Assembly (NCBI RefSeq): GCF_949987535.1
Contig: NC_080078.1
Span: 29,222,942-29,286,941 of the forward strand
DNA length: 64,000 bases
Origin: Balaenoptera acutorostrata
Taxonomy: Eukaryota; Chordata; Mammalia; Artiodactyla; Balaenopteridae
Direction: 5' to 3'
Part shown: positions 1 through 13,500 of the stretch, piece by piece
Layout of the letters: each line of letters opens with the position of its first letter
Numbering within the stretch: position 1 is the stretch's first letter
Notes under the pieces: generated by a model
The model's input: only the letters and a program-made list of their open reading frames with translations
Told to the model about the DNA's origin: nothing
The model's database searches: none
Made by a program: the position numbers and the translations under genes

Positions 1-599
1 TGCAGTCAATCAAGTATTTCGGGAAAACCTGAGCAAATCCGGCCATTCAAAAGAAAACCACTTCACCTGAAGGAGTATAACGACGCTGGACGCACAAAAA
101 TAACCCTGTCAGTTGGGTCCAGCTGGCTACATCATGGAATATGGCAATCTTCTGTTTAGTTTGCAAAGCCCTTGGCCGGGAGGAGGAAGGGACGGAAAAG
201 TTTGAGTGAAGGCTTTAAATGACTAGTCATACAGTGAGTCATTGTAAGTTTCCAGTTAATAATCCCCTCTGCCGGGGTAGAACCTGGGCCGGAGCGCTTT
301 ATGAGCCACTTTGCAGTTTTAGGGGCAATGGGTCACGGTTTTATTGTCTCTTCCACCAAATGAATACAGAAAATGAAGGACGCCCTGCGTCGCCTTTGAA
401 ATGTAGGGCAAATTCTGGCTGGGGGCGGGGAGGAGGAAGGTGGAAAGAAAGAGAACACTGTACGGAGACTGTAAGGCAGGGAACGCAGAGGGCTGGTGAA
501 AAGAGAAAGAAGGAATTTTCAGGAGTTGAAAGCTTTTTTCTCCACCTTAGCACTGCTGTTCGTTTTCCCGCGTCCTGTGTATAACAGGACGGAGCGGGC
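1..599. other. Upstream flank of GSPT1
   Basis: No gene or recognisable repeat. The short ORFs here have no family features. GC content rises towards the promoter from about 580. Confidence 0.6.
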
Positions 600-1224
600 C
601 ACCGCCGCGAGCTGAGAGACTCACGGTCCGCCACCCCGCGCCGAATCGCAGCAAGGCTCGCTCCCACCCCTGCCCCCACCCGGTGACAGGTGGGGCCGCC
701 GAGCGTCGACCAGACCTCCGCCTCCTCGCGCTGCATGCCGGGAGCCGGCGCCGCTTCCGGTTGCTCCCGGCCCCGAACTCCGACTCCCGTCGGCCCCCGG
801 GAAAACCGCAGCGGGGTCGCGCGGGCGCTGCCGGAACTCGTAGTTCCGCCTTCTGCCGCGCTTCATAGGCGGAAACGGGGTTGACCGGGACCGAGAACTA
901 CCGAGGCGAAGGTACGGGAAGCGGCGAGGGGTCAATCTGCTCCGGGCGTGGGGTTGGCGCTGAGGCGGTCGGAGGTGGTTGGGGCTGGGTGGGAGGAGAT
1001 CCGCTCGCACACACGAGGAGGGTTGAGCCGCTGCCGCCGTCGTCGTCGCGAGTGCGGAGTCGGGACTGGAGCTGCTGCCGCGACGACGCCGGGGACTGTG
1101 CCGCTAGCCCCCGGGCTTTCTGCCTCGCCGCTTCCCTGGGTCAGCGCGGCCTGCTCCTCCCCGGCCCATAGCCCCCGCCTCCATTTCCCGCCCTCTCTTT
1201 ACCACACACACGGCCCCCCCGATC
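600..1224 (+). promoter_or_regulatory. GSPT1: CpG-island promoter and 5'UTR of GSPT1
   Basis: The stretch is GC-rich and dense in CpG, and the island runs on through exon 1 into intron 1 to about 2060. There is no TATA box near a sensible start, as is usual for housekeeping promoters. Visible motifs are an ETS-type GCTTCCGGTT at 753-762 and, on the minus strand, a ZNF143/THAP11-like CTCCCGGCATGCAG motif within 727-744. From about 900 to the GSPT1 start I see no upstream ATG, so the leader looks clean for scanning. The exact transcription start cannot be read. Confidence 0.75.
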
Positions 1225-1579
1225 ATGGATCCTGGCAGTGGTGGCGGCGGTGGCGGCGGCGGCGGCGGCGGGAGCAGCAGCAGCAGCGACTCAGCACCGG
1301 ACTGCTGGGACCAGGCAGACATGGAAGCCCCCGGGCCGGGCCCGTGCGGCGGCGCCGGCGGTCCCTTGGCGGCGGCGGCGGCGGCCGAGGCCCAGCGTGA
1401 GCACCTCAGCGCGGCCTTCAGCCGGCAACTCAACGTCAACGCCAAGCCCTTCGTGCCCAACGTCCACGCCGCCGAGTTCGTGCCGTCCTTCCTGCGGGGC
1501 CCGGCCCAGTCGCCGGCATCCCCAGCTGGCGCCGCCGCCAACAACCACGGAGCCGGCAGCGGCGCGGGAGGCCCTTCGG
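1225..1579 (+). CDS. GSPT1: GSPT1 exon 1 (coding part)
   Basis: Encodes residues 1-118 plus one base of codon 119. It holds the polyglycine tract, written mainly as GGC repeats at about 1240-1271, and the PAM2/AKPF region. The donor is tcgg|gtaaag; the frame read past 1579 as an uninterrupted ORF is intron. Confidence 0.94.
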
Positions 1580-4500
1580 GTAAAGGGCCGGGACGCGGGG
1601 CAGCCTCGGAACGCGGGAGGTAGCCGGGCTGCGAGGGCGGGAGCAGCCGGCCTGGGGGTCGGAGCTCACCTGGGATGGGGTCGAGGGCGCGCCTCGCCGG
1701 GCCGGGGACGCGTGGCCGTGGGGCCGGGCGGCACGTGGGGCGCTGACAGCGGCGCCCGCTGTCCTGGGTGGGGCGGCCCCGGGCCGGGGAGGAGGACTGC
1801 GTGGGCTGACCGCGGCGGAGGGCCGGGCGGGGCGGGAGCAGGGTGCCGGGCACACCGGAGGGGCCTGGTGTCCGCCCCTCCCCCCCGGGGCCGCAGTTCC
1901 CCGCTGGAAGTGGGAACCGTATGGGACGGAGAGGGGGACGGCCGCGGGTCAGTGCCACGAGGCCTAGAAGCGAGGACAGATGGAGCCAGGAGGAGTCGGC
2001 CGGATGGGCGTTGAGAGAGATGAGGAGTTGGGGAGGACGACTGGTCGAGTTTTCCCTTCACCTTGGGCCTAGGCGAGAGAGCGTCTCTCGCTGCAATTTC
2101 TATTACTGAAACTGTAATTACATTTAACATATCTACGGCACCGAACCGTCCTGAAGGAATCCCAGGATGCATTGCAGTCTTGCGATGGGGCAGAAACTGT
2201 TGGCTATCTATAGATCTTTTTCACCTTTATCATTTTGTAAGCTTGTGAAGTTCACAGTGTCCTAAAGTTAGAGTTCCTCACTTAACATTAAAGTGTGTAG
2301 GAGACTACGCTGATCTGTGTGCCCTTTTTTAAAGTGGGATTTGGACTCTTCTCCTTAGTTGGTGACACGTTTAGAATTTTTATGTTAAAATCGTTTGCCT
2401 TATTTAGGTTGCTTGGTGTAACTCACTCTCTGTGCTCCTGTGTCAGGAATTAGTCTGTTCAGACACCTGAGCATTTGTTATAACTTCTTAGGTGTCACGT
2501 GCCGTTTTGACCATAGCGAGTAGACAGGCTTTCTGTGGTTTCAAGTTCAGTCTTCAAAACTCTTTGTCTATTTAGGGGCTGCTTAAGTGATGGCATGCGT
2601 TCAGGTACTGATTTTGTAGGAATGTCAAATGAGTGAACTTGATTTCTGTTTAAAGTTCTATATTCTAGCATTTCTTGGATAAGTAGACATTGTAAAAGTG
2701 CTCTAGGAGTTTAGTTTCTTCAGAGGCTTTGGCTACAATTTTCTCTCTAGAGGCAAAAAGCGAGTTTGGGGAAATGTTTTTGGGAAGTATGTCTGTGAGC
2801 ACATAGTTCGGATTTGCTTGTTTTATTGACTGGTATTTCTTCTACTTGTGTGAAGCCGTTGAAGTTTGCCCTTTAAATAAGGAAGCTTAGCTTTGCTTAG
2901 ACCAAGTCCTTTGGGCCACATAAACTAGTTCGCTTACTAACTCCTAAAAGTGCCTCTTTCCCCAAACCTTACCATGAAGTTTGCTTTTATCCAGCCATTT
3001 TATTTTTTGGCCCTCCCTCCTAACTCTTGAGACCATCAAGGGACCATCAAGGGACCATCGTCCTTGGTAGCGTGGTCTGGAATGGTGGTCATTCTTGAGT
3101 GAGTAGGCATTGCCTCTTATGTAGAAGGACTGTCTTTTCTCTTCCTGGTATTTGCCAATTTGCAGTTTTAATCCTTTGCTCTGTGACACTGCTAGAAATT
3201 GGAGATGTAAGAATGTATAGGAAAGTGGTTGTCCCTACCTTATGGTCCCTACATTGTGGTCAGTTTTTCTTTTTTTAATTAGAAACCTATGTTGGTGTTA
3301 CTGACTCTATCAGCTGCTTCTGCAAAATGCCAGTTAATGTTAAAACAACAATAGCAGCAACAACAACCCGTCTTCTGTAGGACGTCTGTTTGGAAAAGAA
3401 TGGATTTTCTAAATTGAGGTCCAGAGTTAATGTGGCACCATTGGATTGCATGTTCCAGTTCATTCAGGTCCATAATTTACCAGCATCAGAGCAGAGAACT
3501 ATGCTTGGAAGAAGCAGGGAAAAAATTGGAAATAGCACTTAGGTTGGAATTTACAAAGGGGAAACCATAAAGTTTGCAGGTTTTTTATACTGAGGAAATG
3601 GACTGTAGGGCTAGCATGTTTTCTTCTGTTGTTAACCCATAGCTGAAATTGGTGGTGGGTGTGTTTTTAAACTAGATACCGGGGGAGCTCTTGAAGGAAT
3701 CTAGAGGTAGATCGCTAGAATGAATGACTTTTAAAATGAATGAACGACTTTTAAAATGTGTGTGTCTAGGATGAATATCTGTCATTCTCTGGAAAGAAGG
3801 CTAGTTTTCTCTTTTTTCTTCTTTCTTTCTTTTTTTTTTGAAATAGTTTCAGTGGTGCTTTGAGCAGGTAGAGGAAGATGCTTTGGCACAAAGAGTCATT
3901 CACTTTCACTGGCAGGCTGCTGGTTAATGCTTATATCCAGCTATCTCGAGTCAGAACTTGGGATTCAGTGTTGACCTTGGATCTCTCTGAAAATTTTTAA
4001 TATAGGTTTCCAGAGAAATGATTAAGTAGAACTCATGTAAGTGTAATTAAATAATTCACTTAAGAGCAGTTCTCTACAGATGCAAGTAAAATGGCTAAGT
4101 GATGGTCGTTTAGAGTCCCTGAAATGAATGAAAATGTAGACAAGGGTTGTGTGTGCTAGAACAAACATTTTCTGTGATCGAATGTACTTATTTTCAGTTC
4201 CAATTTGCACCAAGTTCAGTCTTGCTCAGTCTTTTTTATTGTGAAATGAGAAACAGGTTCAGCAGTGTTAATCAGGGTTACTTGGTGTCTTGGTCTGTTT
4301 GGGCTGCTATAACAAAATACTGTAGACTTGGTAGCTTGTCAGCAACAGAAATTTATTGCTCACAGTTCTGAAGCCTGGAAGTCTGAGATCAGGGTGCCAG
4401 CCTGGATGGGTGAGGGCCCTCTTTCCTCTTCTGGATAACAGACTGCAGACTGACTTCTTTCTGTGTCCTCACAGGGCTGAAGAGGCAAAGGAGCTCTCTG

Positions 4501-7500
4501 GGGCCTCTTTTAGAAAGGCACTAATCCCATTCATGAGGGCTCTGCCCTCATGACCTAAGGCCTCCCAAAGGCCCCACCTAATACCATCACTTTGGGCATT
4601 AGGATTTCAACATACGAATTTTGGGAGGAACGCAAAACATTCAGGCCGTAGAATCTGGACTTTTAGACACTGCCAGAGCTTCTAAAGTAATGGTGTAGAG
4701 TTCGTAGAGTTCTTTCTGTCATCCCACCCTCAATGCCTCTCAAAACTCTGCGGTTGTAAAATGGGTATAGAATAAAAGTAGCAGTCCCCAGTGAGCCCTT
4801 AGAGGGGGCGCTTATCTCCCAAATATAACGAATTATATTGAATTTTAAAGAGAAAAGTTCTGTTTTGTAGTGTTTGGTTTTTGCTGAATGCCTTGTGGAG
4901 GAGGGACCTTTTTTTTTTTTAATGATTGTTATGATGCACATACCATAAAATTCACCTTTTAAAAGTTCAGTGGTTTTTTAGTATATTCACTAAGTTGTGC
5001 TACCGTCCCCATTTGGTGGATGCTTGTTAATCACTGAATTTTCCCAAAGGTGACCTCCTCAGGGCCCCCAGAGTAGAGAAGATCCAGAGTCAAAGTAATG
5101 GTTGTTTTGTCCTGAAGGGCTCTTACACTTTATGTTAAAGAACACCAGCTGACTGACAGTTAAGTTTACATAGATGATAGATATGGTTCTCCACTTGACA
5201 CTTGTTTTTCTTTTCCTATGTGACTGAAATGCCTGCAAAAACAATTCTAATAGAAAGGATTTTTCAGGTGGGACAGTGAATGGGATAAGTGGGCTGAGGA
5301 GATCAGAGAAAGTATTGTTCCTGGAGTATTATTTCTTTTCCTACCTTGACTTACTGATTATTAGAGATCATTCGGTTTTGGCTCTTGTTTCATGATTTTA
5401 CATGTTGGAACGGCTCAGGTGTGAGGATATAGGGAACAAGTGAGGGCATCCGCTAGTGCTACGCGATGTTGAGCAGCTGTTTAAACTGTTAGAAATGTTG
5501 ATTGGGAGTAAACCTTTATTTTTTATTTATTTATTTTTTTGGCCATGTCACTGCATGTGGGATCTTAGTTCCCTGACCAGGGATGGAACCCGTGCCCCCT
5601 GCAGTGGAAGAGCAGAGTCATAACCACTGGACCGCCAGGGAATTCCCATGTGAATAAACCTTCTTTAGCGCAGGTTTTATTCAGTGCTTTTTGCTTTTGT
5701 GTGTGTGTTTGTGTGTCCTTTGTTTATTTTTCACCTTTTCTGGAATTGTACTGCATGAAAAGATAACAAAACGTATCACAGCGAGTTAGGGAAATATTGT
5801 AGAGAACAGATTTTAGCCTTTTTTTTTTTTGCTGGGGAGGAAATGTCTTAAAGTGTTAAAATAGCGTTGTCTTTGGAGAGAAAGGAAGGAAAAAGAGATT
5901 TGATAAACTTTTGGGGTGAGTTAGCAGTATTAGAATGAAATTTTTTGAGATGTGAATCTCTGGTTTTGCTCAGATATATGTATAGCAATTAGTGAACAGA
6001 CATTTGCCTGCCTACAGAAGGCAGGATGCTGTGCTAGGCACTTGAAGTGGTACCACCAAGATGGAGAACTGGTTCTCAAGGAGTGTAAAAAGGGATCAGA
6101 TACCCAATTTCCCAGTTTACTCTAATGGAAGACACTTCTTGGTAAGAGGGCCAGGTACAGGGTGTAGAGGGCTTTCAAAGCTGAGAAGAATTGTTCACAG
6201 GTACCCTTATATAAATTCAGTCGTGAAATCTTAAAACCAAAGATCTGTTTTCTACTGAGTGTTCTTTGTGAATACCATAAGATTGGAGGTGGGTTTTTTG
6301 AGCTATAATTAACATATAAAATTCATCCTTCTTGTGTTTCTGTACTTTAAGTTTGTTAGAAATTTGCTAGAGTAGAGAGCATCAGTCATCTTTACACTAC
6401 TTGTAAGTAGAGGCTTGTTTATTTCATATCAAACAGCAGTGAGTTACTGTGATTCTGGCTGTCTATTGGGCATGTTAATTTAGAATTTCATCATTCTATT
6501 CACAGTTCTTAGAAATGTTGGGGAAGCAAGAATTTGGCTACTCGTTGAAGGTCCTTGATTGTTCTGAGGTCCTCAGACGCCTTTTTTAGCTGTCAGTTGC
6601 TGATTCATACCAAAGCTTCTTAAAAGTTGTGTCCTTGTTTTCAGTAGATTTTAACAAAGCGTGGCTGGACTACAGATGTGTAGTTGGTTCTTTCCATAAA
6701 TTACTTTGTTCTAAGGAAACCTAGTCGTTACAGTACTCCAAGTTAAACCAGTGCCCATTATACTCTACTTCCTAGGTGAGAGAAACACTTAGCAAGGATT
6801 TTTTGAGCATCTTTCACTAGCCTAGCTTGAGAGTGGTCACACCAAATTCCAGACCACATTCTGACAAAGTAATTGTATGTCACTTCACTTGAAACAAAAA
6901 AAGCATACCTTAGCAAACGACTATGTATAAAATAAATAAACTACAAGGATATATTGTACAGCACAGGGAATATAGCCAGTATTTTATAACAACTATAAAT
7001 GGAGTATAACCTTGAAAAATTGTGAATCACTGTGTTGTACACCTGAAACTTACGTAATATTGTGTATCAACTCTACCTCAATTTAAAGAAAAAAGTGCAT
7101 ACCTTAGAATGTCACTGGGGAAATTTCCCGGTTGACTAGTTCTATAGAACTCCAGTGGGTTACTGTACTGCTAAGTAGTCTGTGTCCATCTTCTTTGCAG
7201 AGTTTGGTTGCACATGGGTGTTTTTCTGTTTTCTTTGTACTTTTTTGTGGTATCTGAAATTAAACATCTCATTGTTTTTGCTGTAGATAGGATATAAATC
7301 ATAAATAAGACTATCTTTTAGGTTTGTTTGAAAAAGAGGGGAATTTTAGTTACTCTACAGAAAAGCCTAATCAGGTTGATACGTGGCATTGCTTTAGTGA
7401 CTGAGTAAATAGGTTCTTAGAAAATAGGTTCTTAGGATGTTAGGGCTAGAAATGACCTGGCAGTAATACAATCTCATTTTCAGATGAAGAAACTGAAGCC

Positions 7501-10500
7501 TAGAGATGCTGAGTGAATGCCTAAGGTCACTCACAGATTTAAGGACACAGTTGAGTCTAGAATCCAAATTTGCCAGCGCTAATATAGTGCTCTGTCTGCC
7601 ACACCATGCTGTTTAATAATGGGGAAAAAAGGGCATGCCTAGAGCTAATTACTACAACCAGCATGGATTTTCTGAGAGAGTGGCCCTGGAATTTGCTTTT
7701 CTTTATATTTCATTCTTAAAAGTTTTTGTAATTATTATGGGGCTTTGAAATGCTCGTAATAATAAATTTATTGAGCAGTTACCACGTGGTTAATATGCCC
7801 TTATCTTCACAACAACTTCTTGAGGTATAGGTACTGTTGACCCATTTTTACAGATAAGAAAATTAAGGTTCAGAGAAGCTAAATAAACAGGTGAGGTGAC
7901 ATCCATGAATAAATGGAGGAGTAAGGATTAGAATCTAGGTCTGATTTCAAAGCTTATTCCTAGTAATAGTAACTCCACTAGTTTCCTTGTGATTGGATAT
8001 TAAAAGATCTTTTTGGCTGAGACACTTTTTCAGAAACTGGGCCTATGAGTTTGTGCACTATGGCACCGTCTCCATGTTCTTTCTCAGTAGTAGCTGGGTG
8101 ACATTGTCGTAAGTAGGCAATGCTCTAATTTAAAGTAATATTTTGAAATAACTTCTTCATACATTTTAGGAAATCATGTAGAATACTTTAAACAGCTCTG
8201 TTCACCACTGTCTGTAACATTGTGTGTGTGTTTTTTAATTATTTATTTATTTATTTATGGCTGTGTTGGGTCCTCGTTTCTGTGCGAGGGCTTTCTCCAG
8301 TTGCGGCAAGCGGGGGCCACTCTTCATCACGGTGCGCGGGCCTCTCACTATCACGGCCTCTCCTGTTGCGGAGCACAGGCTCCAGACGCTCAGGCTCAGT
8401 AATTGCGGCTCACAGGCCCAGCCGCCCCGCGGCACGCGGATCTTCCCAGACCAGGGCTCGAACCCGTGTCCCCTGCACCAGCAGGCGGACTCTCAACCAC
8501 TGCGCCACCAGGGAAGCCCGTGTGTTTTTATTTTTAGAGTGTTAGGTAGTTAAGGCAAAACCGGGGACACTTGTATATGTTCTATGGGCTTTTCTTTCTG
8601 ATGTCTGCCTTTACTATTTAACAGTGTTGTCTGTGGGAGAAAAATGCCTCAGCGTGCAGTTTTGGTAAGACTATATGGTCACCTGAGTGCTAGAGAATTT
8701 TAGTTTTTTATTCAAGCTGTACTTTAACATCTCTTGGATATTGTTTCTCTAACTCCTTTCTTAGAAAATCGGCACATATAAAATTGTTTTTACTCTACTG
8801 AACCCTAACGGAAACTGCCTGCATTAATTCAGTAAAAATTAACTGTATATTTATTCTATATAGTACACTGTGCCAACCTGTGGAGATCACAAGAGTAGAG
8901 AAAAAAAAGTCTCCATATTTGAGAAAACCAGTCATTCTGGCAGTCCATAATCTCCTAGGGAACAAGAACTAAGCTATGTGTGTGGGTGGATCTATAATTG
9001 AAAGAAGGGTCATATCCTAGAGGAGTTCAGAAGAGAGCTCATTAGCCCTTTGGAGTGGTGGGGTGGACCGGGAATGGGACAGAAGTGGAAAACCAGATAA
9101 GGCAAGTTCCTACCGCAGTTGAGGAGACTACTTCAGAGGAGCTAGAACTGTGTACATGTGGCTATTTAATTTTAAAATTAAATAAAATCTAAAATTCAGT
9201 TCCTTGGTCACAGTAGGTACCTTGCAAGTGCTTTAATAGCCACATGGGGCTAGTGACTATCATCACAGCACAGATATAGCACATTTCCACCATTGTAGAA
9301 ACTCGTATTGCACAGAATTGTCACAGTGTTTCTCACTTCCATGCAGTGTAGGACACTTGTGACTTCTGTGACAGCACTGAAGTTGTTTTTACTTTTTTTC
9401 TTTTTTTTTTTTTTTTAATTTTTTTTTTTTTTTTGAAATTCACGGTCTTTTATTTATTTATTTATTTATCACTGTGTTGGGTCTTCGTTTCTGTGCGAGG
9501 GCTTTCTCTAGTTGTGGCAAGTGGGGACCACTCTTCATCGCGGTGCGCGGGCCTCTCACCATCGCGGCCTCTCTTGTTGCGGAGCACAGGCTCCAGACGC
9601 ACAGGCTCAGTAACTGTGGCTCACGGGCCCAGTTGCTCCGTGGCATGTGGGATCTTCCCAGACCAGGGCTCGAACCCGTGTCCCCTGCATTGGCAGGCAG
9701 ATTCTCAACCACTGCGCCACCAGGGAAGCCCCTACTTTTTTTCTTTAATGAACACACCATTTAGCTAACAGGCGTAAGATATTTTAGTTAGGATGGCTAT
9801 TTTAAATATCTGTATTTAGTGTGTAAAGAGGATTAGAGATTGGTTTTATATCTAAAGCAGTGCAGATTTAAATTGCTTATTTATGAAATATATGGATTAA
9901 GCACTTTTCAAGAATTGGCCATACGTTTGTGTTTAAAACATGTAGCCGGAATTAAAACATGGCTTTCATTACCTGCCACATGTATGTTCTTGACTAACCT
10001 GGGCTGTACTGTGAACTGGCAAAATAGGAGTCTCCATGTTAAAGTCCTTTGATCCATGATCAAATCTTTAAAAACTTTTTTATATTCTTTAAAAAAATCG
10101 AGCTGAAATCCATATAACGTAAAATTAACCATTTTAAAGTGAACAATTCAGTGGCATTCAGTACATTGTGTTGTAAAAACCATCACCTCTGTCTAGTTTC
10201 AAAACATTTTTATCACCCCAAAAGGAAACCTGTACCCATTAAGCAGTTACTTCCCATTCCCCTTTCCTTCCAGCTTCTGGCAACCACCAATCTGCTTTCT
10301 GCCTCTCTGGATTTACCTATTCTGAATATTTCTTGTAAGTGGAATGGTATAACATGTGACCTTTTGTGACTGATTTATTTCACCATGATCAAATTTAACT
10401 AGCAATTTTAAGACCCAGATTATCATCTGTGTTAAAACACAGTCAGTACTGTTGCCCGACTGTTTTTTGGTAAAATCTTTTCTTGTTTTAAAAATTGTGG

Positions 10501-13500
10501 TAATAATTTTACCACAATTATTTGTTTCTTTTTTTAACTTAGGGTGTGGCAGTTTTATTCACTCATACACTCTGATAACTTTCCTACTTAATTAGAATTA
10601 TTCCTTTGAACACTTGATAAGATTATGTTTCTGAACATGGAGATACCATTGGAAAATATGAAACCGTAATTTCATTCCTTGGGAGGTTTACTTTTCTTTC
10701 ACTAACAGATATGAACCATGCAGGACTTGAGAAATAGTCACCTGTTTGCTAACCATAAACAAATGACTTTGGGCCTAGTAGAATGCTAAGTCCAGGATCA
10801 ATAGTAGCCAGTAAATCTGGATGTGATATGCATTATGAGTAAGACCAGAGTAGAATGAACAAGAAGGGGTTGCATGTGTGTGTGTGTGTGGAGACTGGGT
10901 ACAACTATATTGAGAAGCTTAAATTTAAGGAACATCTTATTATATCTGGATTTTTCTGGTTCATTATTCCAAAAACATCCATCACGTTGCAAATGTCTCT
11001 AGCATTGCCATTAAGTTTATAATGTTATCTGTGGTCTGAATGCATGGAAAGCTTTTTTCCACCATGGGAAAACTATGGTCAACTTCTTATTTGGGGCCCC
11101 TTTAATAATATCATGAGGTGTATATTAAGCATTTAATTGCTTTTGGTACTTGACTCTGTAAGCTTTATAAACTTAAAACAAACATACTATGAAAGTTAAG
11201 ATACTTTGAAAAACCATGAACAGATTTTGCATTATGCATCCATGGGGGTGATCTCATGACTGATGTCACTGTCATGAGAAGTGCCTTACAGCCTAATGCA
11301 TGTATTGTATATTTGTAAATTTAAGAGTTGGTTCTAGAACTAGGTGGTCAGGTGTATGTACTACTTCATTTTATAAAGCTCACTTGCAGTTTGGGTCATC
11401 TTAATAAGTGACAGGAGAGCCCACCATACCAGTTATCTCAGTCTTTTCCTGCCTTAAAACATTTGTACATCATCACTTACTCGGTTTACTTTTTCTGAGT
11501 GATTTTCAACAGGGGCTGTCTGAGGAAGGGCAAGATGGCGCTTCCATAACTTGGAAAAGCCTAGTTGAGTCTGATATGTAGTAGTTAATCTGTTTCATAG
11601 GGTCTTCAGGGGAATTACATGAGATAGCAGTTAGCACATAAGGGCTCAATACAAATTAATTGGAGTTAGGGTAATTTGCCAGCACCTTCAGCCCTACCTC
11701 CAGCACTCTTTGGATTGGTGAGTGCCTCTTATCCTGGTCCAGCCCATAATAGACACTCAGTCCATGTTAGCTGATAGAATTGAAGTGATACTCAGTCCAT
11801 GTTTGGAGGTGGAGACTCATATTTGTTGAATATCTACTAGGTGCCACAAGTTATCTAATTGATACTATACAAATGTATTCTCTCATTTAATCTTGTCTGG
11901 CAGATGGCATGTCATTTCCATGATTCCAATGAAATAATTGTATCTCATAATTTATAAATGACAAGCCAGGATTTAAAGCCAGGAGTCAGCTCAGTTCTGC
12001 CCTCTTGCTACTACCCTGTGCCACCTCCTCCATCCCTAGGGTGGTATATGAACTTGATTCATTTAGCACTGCCTGGCTTTCTCTGAAAATTGAGTAGTTT
12101 TTCCTTATCTTACCTATACACTTTTTAAATAGGAAAACAAAATAAGTATCTTATGTCTGAAGTACAATTCCTGTTACCTTCCAAACTGAGTTCAAAGGAT
12201 TTTTCCCCCCAGTTTCTGTTAAAATACCCTGCTTAACCACATAAGTTGGGGTCATCTTAGACTTTTCATACTTCCTTTCTTCCTACTCCTGTCAGATATT
12301 GCTCCCATTATCTTTGCACTTAACACCTCCTCTAATTGTACTGCTTATTTGTCCTGATGGGATACTTTTTGTAAGTAGTGTTTTTGGTCTTTCTGCCTTG
12401 TAGTCTTTACCTCTCTGGTTCGTCTATGCACTACCATAGAATGATCCTCCGAAGTAACACTTGGCTAGCATGTCACTTCTTTCCTCAAAAAATTGGTTGC
12501 CCTTTACCTTTCAGGGATAGAAATTACGTTTTTGTTTTTGTTTTTTTCTGGCCATGCTGTGCGGGCTTGCACAATCCCATTTCCCTGACCAGGGATTGAA
12601 CCCAGGGCCATGGCAGTGAAAGCCTGGAATCCTAACTACTAGACCACCAGGGAACTCCCAGGAATTACTTTCTTCAGCACTTCATGTTATTGAAGATTGG
12701 GCCCAAAATTTTGTTGACTTATGGGTGTTAATACTTTCTGGGCAATGATTTTATTTTATTTTATTATTATTATTTTTTTTCACACAAATCAACAATGTAT
12801 TTCAGTTATTTTAGATCTAATAAAATTGCAGCTGTAGAATTCCAGATTCTATCCCATAATACAATAATACTAGTGTTGATTTTATTTTTAAAATTTTTAA
12901 ATTTTTTTGTTAGTTTCTACTTTATAACAAAGTGAATCAGCTGTACATATACATATATCCCCATATCTCCTCCCTCTTGCGTCTCCCTCCCATCCTCCCT
13001 ATCCCACCCCTGTAGGTGGTCACAAAGCACTGAGCTGATCTCCCTGTGCTATGTGGCTGCTTCCCACTAGCTATCTATTTTACATTTGGTAGTGTATGTA
13101 TGTCCATGCCACTCTCTCACTTAGTCCCAGCTTACCCTTCCCCCTCCCCATGTCCTCTGAGCAATGATTTTAAATGTGAGTTTTGCAGGTTATTCTTTAT
13201 TGGTGTGCAGGATTCATGTGACTTCAAATTCTTTGATGTCTTTGTACATCTTGTGTATTCTTTAAAGCAAGAGTACTTAGATATTGGAGTATCATTTAGG
13301 TTTATCAGATATAAAAAATAAACTTATGTATTGGGGTATTAGAGTATATTTCACATACATCTCTTCCAGTGATGTCATAAGATTTGCAGTATGACACTTG
13401 TGGAAACTGGATTGTTGCTTGACCTTAGAATTCTAATATATGACAAAACTGGCATCATTGTAATCACTTTTTCTGAGATGATGTAAGGGTCTATATGCAT

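Noticed and set aside
1104..1958. 284-codon minus-strand ORF across GSPT1 exon 1
   Set aside because: It lies in the CpG island opposite coding sequence; it is Pro/Arg/Gly-rich and low in complexity, as GC-rich shadows are, with no domain.
1238..2014. 258-codon + strand ORF overlapping GSPT1 exon 1
   Set aside because: Alternative frame of the GC-rich exon running into intron 1; Ala/Arg-rich with no family features.
8220..8553. ORFs of about 60-110 codons on both strands in SINEs (also at 9433-9768, 19829-20098, 23015-23245, 58592-58813, 63294-63518)
   Set aside because: All are translations of CHR SINE bodies; the near-identical peptides recur at each copy.
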